Shown here: positions 1-8,333 of the stretch, piece after piece
Numbering within the stretch: the stretch's first letter is position 1
Layout: each line of letters starts with the position of its first letter
Assembly: GCA_031285085.1 (NCBI GenBank)
Contig: JAITWW010000034.1
Span: 1 to 15,999, forward strand
DNA length: 15,999 bases
From: Candidatus Methanofilum arcanum
Lineage (GTDB): Archaea > Halobacteriota > Methanomicrobia > Methanomicrobiales > Methanospirillaceae
Direction of reading: 5' to 3'
The notes under the pieces: model-generated
Told to the model about the DNA's origin: nothing
Database searches by the model: none
What the model saw: only the letters and a program-made list of their open reading frames with translations
Made by a program: the position numbers and the translations under genes

Positions 1-75
1 CTGCATATCATCGGAATGGACATACAGAAAATTATAAAGAGATAGCACAGTTTCATCTTTTACATCACTCACCAT
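1..75 (-). CDS. 5' end of an unrecognised leftward gene (partial)
   Basis: Reading the minus strand from ATG at 75-73 gives 25 uninterrupted codons to the window edge, starting MVSDVKDETVLSLYNF. The second codon is GTG, so a start at 72 is also possible. A ribosome binding site GAGGT (plus-strand ACCTC, 85-89) sits 9 nt upstream of the ATG, a normal archaeal spacing, which is the best argument that this is a real start. That site lies inside the left palindrome of the inverted repeat at 82-218, so translation could be affected by RNA folding there. Too little protein is visible to assign a family. Twenty-five open codons can occur by chance, so confidence is moderate. Confidence 0.45.
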   Translation of the reverse strand, partial: MVSDVKDETVLSLYNFLYVHSDDMQ

Positions 76-81
76 AACAAA

Positions 82-218
82 AGTACCTCATAAAGGATCC
101 TTTCTGAGGTACTTCATAAGTTTACATTTATTTTAGCATACTATTTAGCATTTTAGAATTGGAGAAATATTTCGGTTAAATTATGAAGTACCTCAGAAAG
201 GATCCTTTATGAGGTACT
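82..218. repeat. Two palindromes in inverted orientation (REP/BIME-like or MITE-like)
   Basis: Positions 82-119 and 181-218 are exact reverse complements over 38 nt. Within each arm a 32-nt unit (82-113 and 187-218) is itself a palindrome with a single mismatched pair. It is built from AGTACCTCA, the 12-nt palindrome AAAGGATCCTTT, and TGAGGTACT. The 61-nt spacer is AT-rich and contains TTTAGCAT twice (132-139 and 144-151). No target-site duplication is obvious at the outer ends. The left arm overlaps the ribosome binding site of the leftward gene at 75. The layout resembles bacterial BIMEs or a small non-autonomous element, but a paired operator is also possible. Confidence 0.8.
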
Positions 219-478
219 ATTTCCAGAATAGAAATGAACATATTCTGCAAAAAAAGCAATAAATCACCCATTTTCCTCAGTTTTATTGCCTATATTTTGC
301 ACATATCTACACGAGGTAAATAAATCTTTAAAATCATTTTTTCACCATTTCATCACTTTTAACAGAGTTTCAATTTTAAGCAAAATACGCAGACTAAATA
401 AAAACCATATCAGCGCGATGAAACAACAAAATAGAAGAATCTTCTTAGAACATAAATAAAGCAGAGGAAATCTAATAG
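219..478. other. AT-rich intergenic region with likely promoter of the DUF460 gene
   Basis: No credible gene is seen here. A 30-codon reading frame at 234 lacks a suitably placed ribosome binding site and is not called. A TATA-like box CTAAATAAAA lies at 394-403 on the plus strand and would place transcription start near 420-425. A 13-nt palindrome (AGAAGA-A-TCTTCT, 433-445) lies just downstream of that. A weak 8-bp inverted repeat (GCAATAAA 256-263, TTTATTGC 282-289) has an 18-nt loop. All of these are pattern matches only. Confidence 0.4.
463..468 (+). promoter_or_regulatory. Ribosome binding site supporting ATG 479
   Basis: AGAGGA lies 10 nt before the ATG at 479-481. It supports 479 as the original start of the DUF460 gene even though the frame opened there hits TGA at 536-538. 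No ATG, GTG or TTG exists in the main frame between the stop at 480-482 and the internal ATG at 681. Confidence 0.5.
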
Positions 479-2537
479 ATGAAGTGTAACCTTTACAGAG
501 TACCACAGTCAAAAACATCAAAAACCATATTCTGGTGATACAATCGAAGAAGAACTCTATTTTGGTATTGACCTCATCACTGGCTCCATTCGATCCAAAG
601 GAACGCGCCCTCAGTATGCTTTATCTATCGTCTCTGGAGGAAAAGTCACCCGTGAGGAAAAAGTAACCTGGTACCGCTTAATGCAGCTTATCAGAAGAGA
701 AGAACCACGAGTACTTGCCTGTGACAGCCTGACTGAGATCGCAAAAAAAGAAGGAGACATCTACTCAATCGCTGCTGCACTCCCACGAGAGACTAAACTA
801 GTCGTGGTAACTGGAGCAGGATCTGAACGCATCAGCCTTGTTGCAGTTGCAAAGCGGTATAACATCTCATTTGATAGATTTGATCCATTTGCAGAAGCAC
901 GGGCAAGTGCAATGGTTGCCTCTCGTGGCGCTGGCTTTGAAGTTGTGGCATTTGGAGATGAGACCCTTATCTCGGTAAGCAGAAGGAGATCTCTTGGAAA
1001 AGGAGGGTGGAGCCAGAATCGATATGCACGAAAAATCCATGGTCATGTCCTTGTTCGCTCTCGACTCATAGCAGAGAGCCTTGATACCGCAGGGCTCTCG
1101 TACACTCGTCAGGAGTTTCGGGCATTTGGGGGAGTCTCTCGAGTAGTATTTACCGCAAAAGCACGACGTGAACAGATTCCGGTATCAAATCAAAGCAGTG
1201 GAGATGTTCGTGTCATTGTCGAGGGAAAACGTCTCGATAGAATTAGCTTCACCCCGGTCACAAAAAAACCAGGATTTGTCATTGTGGGGTTTGATCCTGG
1301 AACAACTCTTGGGATTGCAATTGTAGATCTCAGTGGAAAGTTGCTGAATCTTCGTTCATCACGTCAAATGAGTCTCTCTGACGCCACGTCATTTATTGCC
1401 TCGATTGGAAGACCAGTTGTCATCGCATCTGATGTCAACCCCATGCCATTCTCAGTTGAGAAGATTCGGCGATCATTTCATGCCGTACCCTATACACCAA
1501 ATCATGATCTCAGTGTTGAGGCAAAGTACGCCCTCACAAAAGAAGATAACTATGCAAATGATCATGAGCGAGATGCCCTCTCAGCAGCACGAGCAGCATA
1601 TCAGTTCTGGAGTAATCGTTTCTTAGGCATTGCACGACGAATTCCAGAAGGAACAGACCTTGATGAGGTCTATGCAGGCATTATTCAAGGGCAGTCAGTA
1701 GAACAGATCCTTCACGGAAAGAAACGAAAACAAGGTTTCAAGGATAAAAAATCTGAAACTATCGAAGAATCAACAGATGAAGACTCTGAAGTATCAAAAA
1801 AACATCTAGAGCGAATACGTGTCCTTGAGGGAGTGGTAAAGGATCTTCGAACCCTTCTTCAAAAAGCTCATGAAGAAGCTGAAAGCAAAGACAAAGAGAT
1901 ATCAGAACTGAAAGGGCGCCAAAGAGCCATGCAGGATGAACGGTATCTTACTCTCCAACGCGATATCGAAATACACAGGAGAGATGCAAGTATCAAAAGC
2001 TTGAAAAAACGACTCCGAGCCGAAGAACGAAATAATAAAAAACTCTATAAGCGGATAAAACGGCTTCAAGACCCATCCGAAGTGAATACAGTAGGTATCA
2101 GATGTGGGGTGATATCTGATCTTTCAAAAGAGTTAGTCAAACAATATCTAGAGAGTCCAGGGTGGCAGGACGGACTTGACAATGGTATTATCTATGTCCA
2201 TACCATCGCCTCGTGGAGTCGGACAGTCATCGCTGGACTTCAGGATGCAGGCATATCTGTACTGGTATATGGGGGAGAGACGAAAATAGACCCGCGGCTC
2301 CTAGATGCATGCTGTGACCTCTCACTTCCACTCATAAAATGTGCTGAATTTTCAGAGCTTCGGGGAAAGATCGAGATCGGACATGGAACCCTTCGTGAGG
2401 ATATTCTCTCTGCAGCCTTACGCGAATGGGAAAAAACAGAACAACGCTATCATACACTCAAGAAAAGTCAAGAAATTGAAGACCTATTCACCACATATAA
2501 AGCAGAGCGAGAACTTGAAGTGCGAAAGATGAAATAA
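479..2537 (+). CDS. DUF460/COG2433 RNase H-fold and coiled-coil protein, 5' frameshift
   Basis: This is an archaeal conserved protein of unknown function. The main frame is open from 483 to 2537, and clear family sequence (YFGIDLITGSIRSKGTRPQY) begins near 558, well upstream of the first in-frame ATG at 681. That ATG is therefore internal. The likely start is ATG 479 (AGAGGA upstream) in another frame, and one base too many in an A5 run at 511-515 or 520-524 would explain the shift. Counting from the ATG at 681, an RNase H-like core starts at FDPGTT (residues 204-209), with acidic NDHERDA further on. A long Lys/Glu-rich coiled coil covers roughly residues 360-470, and a globular C-terminal part follows. 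The repaired product would be about 685 residues. It converges on tyrA with a 44-nt gap. The frameshift could be real, a sequencing error, or programmed. A nuclease role is inference from the fold only. Confidence 0.85.
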
Positions 2538-2581
2538 CTGGAAAAATGGGGATAATGTTGAATGAAAACAGTATCTCTTCT

Positions 2582-3640
2582 TTATTGGCTTTGAGAGAAG
2601 TATTTTCGAGCGCCAACCATGTGCTCCAAAAACGTCCCCCGGTCCGATGCTCTGAGATCAGAGATTGAATCTTTCAAATGCACAAATGCGTGCGCATTAT
2701 ATGGATTTTTCTTTTGTATCATGTAATACAACTCAGCATTGTCATATGCCACATCAATACTCAGCTCTGTTTGCTTTTGAAACGTAGTAGAAGATACTGA
2801 GGAGAGCAGATCAAAGGATATCCCACTTTTCATCAAAGTGGCATTGAATACGATATTTAATGCATGGCTCAAACCAAGGACATAAGCCATTAACTTGTCA
2901 TGCTCAGCCACATCTATTTTTGTGATATTTGCTCCTTCAAACAATGTTTCAGCCGCATCAACAGCAGAAACATCCCCACAGTCGCATACTATCACATTTC
3001 GATCAATGATACCATTCGCTCTTGAGCCAAACATTGGGTGTACGGAGCATATATGTACACCCATTTCAGCCATACTTTGAGATATCTCTAAAAATGGAGA
3101 TTTTATCGATGCTATATCGAATATGAGTGCTTTTGTGTCAAAAGATATGATCTCCTGCAAAGTATCAGCGATCGTTTCAATAGGAGATGAGATAACAATA
3201 ACATCTGCCGTGCGTGATCCTTCTCCTAAATTAACAGCATTTTGATATTTTTCATCCTGTTTAATATCAAATATCTGCACATTATGGTTTCTAGAAGAAA
3301 AATAGTCACACATCCACCTTCCCATGTTCCCTGCACCCCCAATGACAAGGATATTTTTGGAGGCTGAAGGCCGTGGAATCCGGGCCTGTATCTCAACTGA
3401 TTCTTTGATGAGAATCTTCGCTATCTCACAAAGAGCCTCCTCGCTGACGTGGGTCTCCTCCGCTTTAGATGCATATCTTCCGATAACAACTTTTTCAACC
3501 TCTAAAACCCTGAGAGGGAGCATATGTGAAGCTTTTATCTGACCCATGGAAGAGGCAGCGTCACTACGTTTCCGTATGAGTTTTAGTATCTCTTCATCGA
3601 TCTCTTCGATCTCCTTTCTTATCTTATCAGCGGTTTTCGT
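2582..3640 (-). CDS. tyrA: Chorismate mutase-prephenate dehydrogenase fusion (T-protein-like)
   Basis: The enzyme makes 4-hydroxyphenylpyruvate for tyrosine: the AroQ domain turns chorismate into prephenate and the dehydrogenase domain oxidises it with NAD(P). The dehydrogenase domain shows the nucleotide fold GGAGNMG and the motif HPMFG. The first ATG (3547) lies inside the mutase domain. Upstream, the same frame stays open to a TGA at 3649-3647 and encodes KIRKEIEEIDEEILKLIRKR, the typical first helix of an AroQ mutase. No ATG, GTG or TTG occurs in that stretch. A strong ribosome binding site GAGGTGA (3653-3647) is followed six bases later by ACG (3640-3638), taken here as a tentative non-standard start, giving 352 residues. 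The ACG may instead be a mutated ATG or an assembly error. It is the last gene of the aromatic operon, separated from aroC by a TATA-like sequence. Confidence 0.87.
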   Translation of the reverse strand, partial: TKTADKIRKEIEEIDEEILKLIRKRSDAASSMGQIKASHMLPLRVLEVEKVVIGRYASKAEETHVSEEALCEIAKILIKESVEIQARIPRPSASKNILVIGGAGNMGRWMCDYFSSRNHNVQIFDIKQDEKYQNAVNLGEGSRTADVIVISSPIETIADTLQEIISFDTKALIFDIASIKSPFLEISQSMAEMGVHICSVHPMFGSRANGIIDRNVIVCDCGDVSAVDAAETLFEGANITKIDVAEHDKLMAYVLGLSHALNIVFNATLMKSGISFDLLSSVSSTTFQKQTELSIDVAYDNAELYYMIQKKNPYNAHAFVHLKDSISDLRASDRGTFLEHMVGARKYFSQSQ

Positions 3641-3646
3641 AACTAC

Positions 3647-3653
3647 TCACCTC
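3647..3653 (-). promoter_or_regulatory. Ribosome binding site of tyrA
   Basis: The minus strand reads GAGGTGA, a seven-base match to the archaeal anti-Shine-Dalgarno sequence. Six bases later comes ACG in the chorismate mutase frame. The site indicates translation begins near 3640, about 90 nt upstream of the first ATG. It overlaps the in-frame TGA that closes the frame. Confidence 0.65.
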
Positions 3654-3661
3654 TTTACAAT

Positions 3662-3673
3662 TTTTATATAAAA
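3662..3673 (-). promoter_or_regulatory. TATA-like box between aroC and tyrA
   Basis: TTTTATATAAAA in the aroC-tyrA gap is a good archaeal TATA match. A start of transcription about 25 nt downstream would fall near 3640-3646, at the predicted tyrA start. It may provide extra expression of tyrA. A transcript starting there would lose the ribosome binding site and be nearly leaderless. The sequence is symmetrical, so direction is inferred from context. Confidence 0.4.
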
Positions 3674-3683
3674 TGTATCAATT

Positions 3684-4769
3684 TTACCCTTTTCCATCAA
3701 TGAAACCACCTCTCATACACAGATCAACTAATGTTATCGCAACCGTTGCCTCGACTACAGGCACAGCTCGTGGTACTATGCAGGGATCATGCCTTCCACC
3801 GATCTGAAGCTCCACTTGTTTCATGTCACACATACTTACAGAGTGTTGTATTTTCCCTATTGACGCGGTAGGCTTTATACAAACTCTCATCTCAAGTGGC
3901 ATTCCATTAGATATACCTCCTAAAACCCCTCCAGCATTGTTTGTTAACGTCACAATCTTATCCCCATGGAGAGCAAATGTGTCATTGTGAACAGAACCCC
4001 TCATCAAAGCAGCTGCAAACCCAGAACCAAACTCTATCCCTTTCACACCAGGTATTGAAAAGATCATTTTAGAGATCTCTCCTTCCAAAGTGTCAAAAAA
4101 TGGCTCCCCAATGCCTATTGGAAGATTTTCACATACACACTTTATGATCCCTCCAACACTATCTCCCTCTTGAGCGGCGGTCAGGATCTCTTCCTCCATA
4201 CATGTACCAAGCATGGCATCAGCTGCTCTGGTAGGATTCAGAGATCTTATCTGTAGGATATCATCCAATACCCTCTCTTCTTCGTCAGATATTCTTCCAA
4301 TAGCCAAAGAGTACGCCCCTGTTCGAATCCCAATGCCTTTTAGAATCTCCTTGGCGATAGTTCCAGCAGCAACAAGAGGAGCCGTCATCCGTCCCGAAAA
4401 TTGACCACCTCCACGGATGTCAACATCTGTTCCGTACTTCAAAAGAGCCGTGAAATCTGCATGACCTGGTCTTGGAACATCTCTGAACTTTTCGTACGCA
4501 GAAGAGTCTGTGTTTTTATTTCGTATAACGATAGTAAGCGGACTTCCAGATGACCTTCCTCCAACAACTCCAGATAGGATCTGAACCATATCATCTTCTT
4601 TTCGAGGAGTTCCAATTCCAGTTATTGGTTTTCGTAGTGCCAAATCCTCTGCCATGGCAACTTCATCTATTATGGTACCTGGAGGAATGCCATCTATCAC
4701 ACATCCAATGCATGTTCCATGACTGGAGCCAAACAAAGTGATTCTAAATAATGTGCCTATGCTGTTCAT
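3684..4769 (-). CDS. aroC: Chorismate synthase
   Basis: It converts 5-enolpyruvylshikimate-3-phosphate to chorismate using reduced FMN, the last common step to aromatic amino acids. The 361-residue protein has the family signatures: GSSHG near the N-terminus, SRPGHAD-like PRPGHADFTALLKYG, RGGGQFSGRMTA, and near the C-terminus GGRHDPCIVPRAVPVVEA. ATG 4769 overlaps the TGA of EPSP synthase (ATGA) and is preferred over an in-frame TTG at 4775. The length is typical and no domain is missing. It uses ATA for isoleucine and AGA/AGG for arginine much more than the cobalamin genes to the right, as do its operon partners. Confidence 0.97.
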   Translation of the reverse strand: MNSIGTLFRITLFGSSHGTCIGCVIDGIPPGTIIDEVAMAEDLALRKPITGIGTPRKEDDMVQILSGVVGGRSSGSPLTIVIRNKNTDSSAYEKFRDVPRPGHADFTALLKYGTDVDIRGGGQFSGRMTAPLVAAGTIAKEILKGIGIRTGAYSLAIGRISDEEERVLDDILQIRSLNPTRAADAMLGTCMEEEILTAAQEGDSVGGIIKCVCENLPIGIGEPFFDTLEGEISKMIFSIPGVKGIEFGSGFAAALMRGSVHNDTFALHGDKIVTLTNNAGGVLGGISNGMPLEMRVCIKPTASIGKIQHSVSMCDMKQVELQIGGRHDPCIVPRAVPVVEATVAITLVDLCMRGGFIDGKG

Positions 4770-6040
4770 TTCCAAAGCTCCACAGCTGCTCCAAGAGAGA
4801 GTAAATCCTCTTTGAAGCTTGGATACGAGACTTCATGGCAGTTACCATCTTCTATTATCGTTCGGCCGTCTGCGATGGTTGCTGCAATGGCAGATGCCAT
4901 CATTACTCTGTGATCACCGTAAGTGTCTACTGTTGTCCCTTTTAATCTAGAAGGCCCCTCGATCACGCAGCCATCTTCCTTTTCCTTTATATGTGCACCC
5001 ATGTTTTGCAAAAACTCAGTCACCGTCGCTATTCTGTCACTTTCTTTGTATCGAAGGTGTTTTGCATTGAAAAGGATCGTCTCTCCTTCTGCTTGTGTGG
5101 CGACCGTGGCAACTATCGGAAAAAGATCTGGAACAGATGCCATGTCTACCATGCATCCCTTCAATGCTCCTTTTGAGACAGTGACATCCCACCCTCTCAC
5201 CTTTACATCTGCTCCGAAATTTTTAAGTATCTCAATTATCTTTCGATCTCCTTGTATATCTTCTGGATCCAAACCCTGAACAGTAACAGATCCAGACAAT
5301 GCTCCAGCAGCAAGAGGAAATGCTGCTGCGGAGTAGTCCCCTGGAACCGTGTATGAACGAGGAGAGTATGCCTGATCTCCAGGGACAATGAAGCGCTCAT
5401 CTTCTCTTTTGCATGAGACACCAAATGTACCCATCATGGAGATCGTCATGTCCACGTATGGAGCAGATGTCAAAGGCGAAGTAAGTGTTATATTCGTATT
5501 ATCTTCTTTAAGGGGACAGGCGATTAACAAAGAGGAGATAAATTGAGAGCTTATATCTCCCCTTATTTCCGTCTCTTCTCCAATCATTGGCCCATTCACG
5601 AAAACAGGGGCACATCCATCTAAGTTCACACTTCCACATGCAACCTTTAATCTCTCAAGCGAGGAGAGAAGAGGGGACATAGGACGCTTTTTCAAAGAGT
5701 CATCTCCGGTAAGAACTACTTTTTCATCAAGAAGAGATGAAACACCAGTCATTATTCTGAGAGTAGTTCCAGAGTTCTCACAATCCAACATCTTGAGGGG
5801 TGCTTTGATGCCTTCGCTTTCTACCCTCCATCCAACATCCTCTTTTTCAAATGATACTCCCATGGCTGATAAGACCTTCCTCGTTGCCTGGGTGTCCTTT
5901 CCTTCAAGAGGATTGATTATGTGAGAACTTCCATGAGAGAGAGATGCAAGGATAAAAGCCCGATGAGTGGAGCTTTTGGATGGAACTGAGCATACTGAAC
6001 CTTCAAGTTCAGATTCAGATCTGGATACTACAAGTCTCAT
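4766..6040 (-). CDS. aroA: 3-phosphoshikimate 1-carboxyvinyltransferase (EPSP synthase)
   Basis: It transfers enolpyruvyl from phosphoenolpyruvate to shikimate-3-phosphate. The 424-residue protein shows SKSSTHRA at residues 21-28 (substrate-binding Lys and Arg), NSGTTLR at 89-95, RPMSPLL, GDISSQF, a PGDYSAAAF segment, LRYKESDRI and, near the C-terminus, GDHRVMMA. All expected catalytic motifs are present and the length is normal for the family. The start ATG 6040 overlaps the stop of shikimate kinase by four bases (ATGA), and the stop overlaps the aroC start in the same way, indicating translational coupling in the middle of the operon. Note that aroA here is the bacterial name for EPSP synthase, not the archaeal aroA' of ADTH synthase at 9373-10164. 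Confidence 0.97.
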   Translation of the reverse strand: MRLVVSRSESELEGSVCSVPSKSSTHRAFILASLSHGSSHIINPLEGKDTQATRKVLSAMGVSFEKEDVGWRVESEGIKAPLKMLDCENSGTTLRIMTGVSSLLDEKVVLTGDDSLKKRPMSPLLSSLERLKVACGSVNLDGCAPVFVNGPMIGEETEIRGDISSQFISSLLIACPLKEDNTNITLTSPLTSAPYVDMTISMMGTFGVSCKREDERFIVPGDQAYSPRSYTVPGDYSAAAFPLAAGALSGSVTVQGLDPEDIQGDRKIIEILKNFGADVKVRGWDVTVSKGALKGCMVDMASVPDLFPIVATVATQAEGETILFNAKHLRYKESDRIATVTEFLQNMGAHIKEKEDGCVIEGPSRLKGTTVDTYGDHRVMMASAIAATIADGRTIIEDGNCHEVSYPSFKEDLLSLGAAVELWK

Positions 6041-6900
6041 TCTACCGTTCCATTATATATATCAGCAATGATAAGATTATCACAAAAACAACTCTGAAAT
6101 CTCTTGACATCGTTTTCTTTGACAAGTATGACTGTTGCTGGACCGGTGCCAGAAAGACCAGCAGATAATGCACCACATTTCATCGCCATATCTGACACAT
6201 CCCCAGACAGATTCATTGCTTTTTCCTGAGTTTTTCCATTCATTTTCATGGCTTTTGCAAAATCTCCTTCAAGTGCCATTTGTAAGGCAATTTCAGATTC
6301 TTGGTAACACTCCTTCACTCTGTCTACTGGAACATCTCTTTTTCTGATACTGAAATCAGGGACGTGGATGAGAACTTTCAGATCTTCTGGCATAAGGGTT
6401 CGCTTTATGATCTCATTTTTTGTATTGTCTGTGATGACCAGCCCTCCCAAAAGAGACGCGGCAGCATCGTCAAAAGCTCCTGTTATCGTGACTTTCGCCT
6501 CTTTCGCACTCTGAACACCAATGAACAGGATCTCTTTCTTATCTACATTATCTCCATTACAGCAAAGAGCATCCAGTGTGGCAGCTACGATTGCATTGGC
6601 GGCGCTGCTGCTGCTTTTGAGTCCCTTTGAGATCGGAATTTCAGAAAACGTTCTAACATCCGCTCCCCTATACGCTCGATCAGAGTATGTGTCTAGCACA
6701 TTTATGACACAACGCTTTGCAAGCAATGTGTCTTCAGAGGGGTGTCCATCTATTGTTACATTCACCCCTTCATCTTTGCGAAGAGTTACATATGCTTCTG
6801 TTTTAAGATCTATGCCAAAAGCTGCCCCTTTGCCGGTTGCTATTGCATTCACTACAGTAGCAGCTCCCATGCAAGATCCAAATCCCTTGAGCTCAGTCAT
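6037..6900 (-). CDS. Archaeal (GHMP-family) shikimate kinase
   Basis: It phosphorylates shikimate with ATP. It is unrelated to bacterial AroK and belongs to the GHMP kinase superfamily, as in most archaea. The 287-residue protein shows the N-terminal GSCMGAATVVNAIATGKGAA, the GHMP ATP-binding loop PISKGLKSSSSAANA (residues 89-103), and the C-terminal GLSGTGPA motif. ATG 6900 is chosen because it forms an ATGA overlap with the stop of the upstream dehydratase-dehydrogenase gene. An in-frame TTG at 6906 would add two residues. Position between AroDE and EPSP synthase matches the order of the reactions and supports shikimate as substrate over other GHMP substrates. Confidence 0.95.
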   Translation of the reverse strand: MTELKGFGSCMGAATVVNAIATGKGAAFGIDLKTEAYVTLRKDEGVNVTIDGHPSEDTLLAKRCVINVLDTYSDRAYRGADVRTFSEIPISKGLKSSSSAANAIVAATLDALCCNGDNVDKKEILFIGVQSAKEAKVTITGAFDDAAASLLGGLVITDNTKNEIIKRTLMPEDLKVLIHVPDFSIRKRDVPVDRVKECYQESEIALQMALEGDFAKAMKMNGKTQEKAMNLSGDVSDMAMKCGALSAGLSGTGPATVILVKENDVKRFQSCFCDNLIIADIYNGTVE

Positions 6901-8333
6901 GTGCAAAATATCTCGTGCATCAATGCCTTGTTTGCTTTTTCTCCCGTGAAGATAAAAAATGACTCCTCTGCCTGACCTATCAACATCTCATTACCTGGTA
7001 TAATGGAGGCTCCTTTTGAGCTTGCCTCTGCTAGAAGGGGTGTTATGTGAGGATTGTACACAACATCCATAACTACCATCCCCTCTCCAATACACTCCTT
7101 TGGAACAGGCAGATCAGAAGGAAAGCCTTTCATTCCAAGAGGTGTGCAGTTTATCAAAACATCAAATCTCTGTTCAGATAATTCATTTTCAGAAAGAAAC
7201 TTTCCCTTGAACCGTTTTGCCATAGCCTCTGCTTTTTTTGCATTTCTAGAATGTATGTGTATGTTTGCGTCAAATGCATGGAGAAAAGAACAGCAAGAGG
7301 CCGCCGCTCCACCAGATCCCGCAACAAGTACATTCTTTCCTTTGAGGGACAGATCGGAGAATGCATAATCAAATCCCTGGATGTCGGTATTGTATCCCAC
7401 GAAGCAATTGTTCTCAAGAATAACAGTATTTGTCGCATTCGTCTCCTTGACACTATCTGTGAGGGTGTCAAGGTAGGTGAGAATGTTTTCTTTGTGAGGT
7501 ATGGTGACATTCACTCCTTTGATCCCATAAGAACGCATGAGATCAGGAAGGAGAGGTAATTCATCCTTTGAAAATCTAAAGGGCAGATATATCCCTTTTA
7601 TGCCAGAAGAAGCCATCAATGCATTATGTATCGCTGGAGACATAGAATGAGAAATAGGATCTCCAATGACGCCACAAACGAGAGGAACATCACCTAAACG
7701 CTTCATCTCTTGCACGGTTAGTTGGCCAGGAGCGGACTGTGTGTCAAGAGAAAGAGAAGCAAATGTAAACTCGGATCTCATCAAACTTGCTCTGACCCTT
7801 GTGATCGCTCCAAGCTCATTCATGCCAATGAGCACGAACTTTATTCCCTCAGAGTAAGCCAGTTCAGATGCCTCCTTCAGCGCCAGCAGATCTCTGATCC
7901 CGCAAGTGGCATATGCAGCCTTGGCGATATCTGAAAACTCAAATGCTTCCTTGAGGGTTGAGACTATCTCTTCTGGAGAAGGGGTTTTCGAAAAATCATG
8001 GTGAGAACATATTATCTTGCATGTTTTCGCACATTTTGTGAATACTTCCGTGTTTTCATCTAATTCGATGTCAATATAGTCAAATCCTACATCAGCGGCA
8101 GAAGAAAGAACTGCCATTTTTTCTTCTTTTGTCCCAAAGAACCGTCCTCCTTCAGAGGCTTCCCGAAGAGTGGCAATTTTAGGTATTGGTACATCGATGT
8201 AATCCTCTGGGCAGATCTTTTTTTGAAAATCGAATCTTATCTCCACCATATCTGCTCCCTGTGAGTTCGCAAGAGAGCAGGATAAAAGAGAAGATTGAGA
8301 ATCAGCATCTGTCAAGGATGCACATATGTTCAT
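6897..8333 (-). CDS. aroDE: Fused 3-dehydroquinate dehydratase (type I) and shikimate dehydrogenase
   Basis: This 478-residue protein performs two successive steps, dehydroquinate to dehydroshikimate to shikimate. Residues 1 to about 212 are a type I dehydratase: EIR at 31-33, acidic E90, HHDF at 111-114 with the general-base His112, Schiff-base Lys138 in SDIAK, Arg179 and SAPGQ at 200-204. Residues about 216-478 are a shikimate dehydrogenase: SHSMSP at 228-233 for shikimate binding, NVTIPHK ending at catalytic Lys281, NTD at 315-317 with catalytic Asp317, GSGGAA at 339-344 for NADP, NCTPLGM at 395-401 and MLIGQAEESF near the end. Both active sites look intact. The start shares one base with the stop of the upstream gene (TAATG). 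Fusions in this order also occur in chlamydiae and plants, but separate enzymes are common in archaea. Confidence 0.96.
   Translation of the reverse strand: MNICASLTDADSQSSLLSCSLANSQGADMVEIRFDFQKKICPEDYIDVPIPKIATLREASEGGRFFGTKEEKMAVLSSAADVGFDYIDIELDENTEVFTKCAKTCKIICSHHDFSKTPSPEEIVSTLKEAFEFSDIAKAAYATCGIRDLLALKEASELAYSEGIKFVLIGMNELGAITRVRASLMRSEFTFASLSLDTQSAPGQLTVQEMKRLGDVPLVCGVIGDPISHSMSPAIHNALMASSGIKGIYLPFRFSKDELPLLPDLMRSYGIKGVNVTIPHKENILTYLDTLTDSVKETNATNTVILENNCFVGYNTDIQGFDYAFSDLSLKGKNVLVAGSGGAAASCCSFLHAFDANIHIHSRNAKKAEAMAKRFKGKFLSENELSEQRFDVLINCTPLGMKGFPSDLPVPKECIGEGMVVMDVVYNPHITPLLAEASSKGASIIPGNEMLIGQAEESFFIFTGEKANKALMHEIFCT

Noticed and set aside
82..218. CRISPR array
   Set aside because: There are only two units, they are inverted and palindromic, and there are no regular spacers or cas genes.
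234..329. A 30-codon frame between the paired palindromes and the DUF460 gene
   Set aside because: The GAGGT in the right palindrome is about 18 nt away, too far to serve it, and the peptide is unremarkable.
2538..2581. Bidirectional terminator between the DUF460 gene and tyrA
   Set aside because: There are short T-runs on both strands but no hairpin, so the signal is too weak to call.
6521..6949. Plus-strand frame of 142 codons opposite shikimate kinase
   Set aside because: It lies entirely antisense to well-conserved kinase and dehydrogenase sequence and has no family features.
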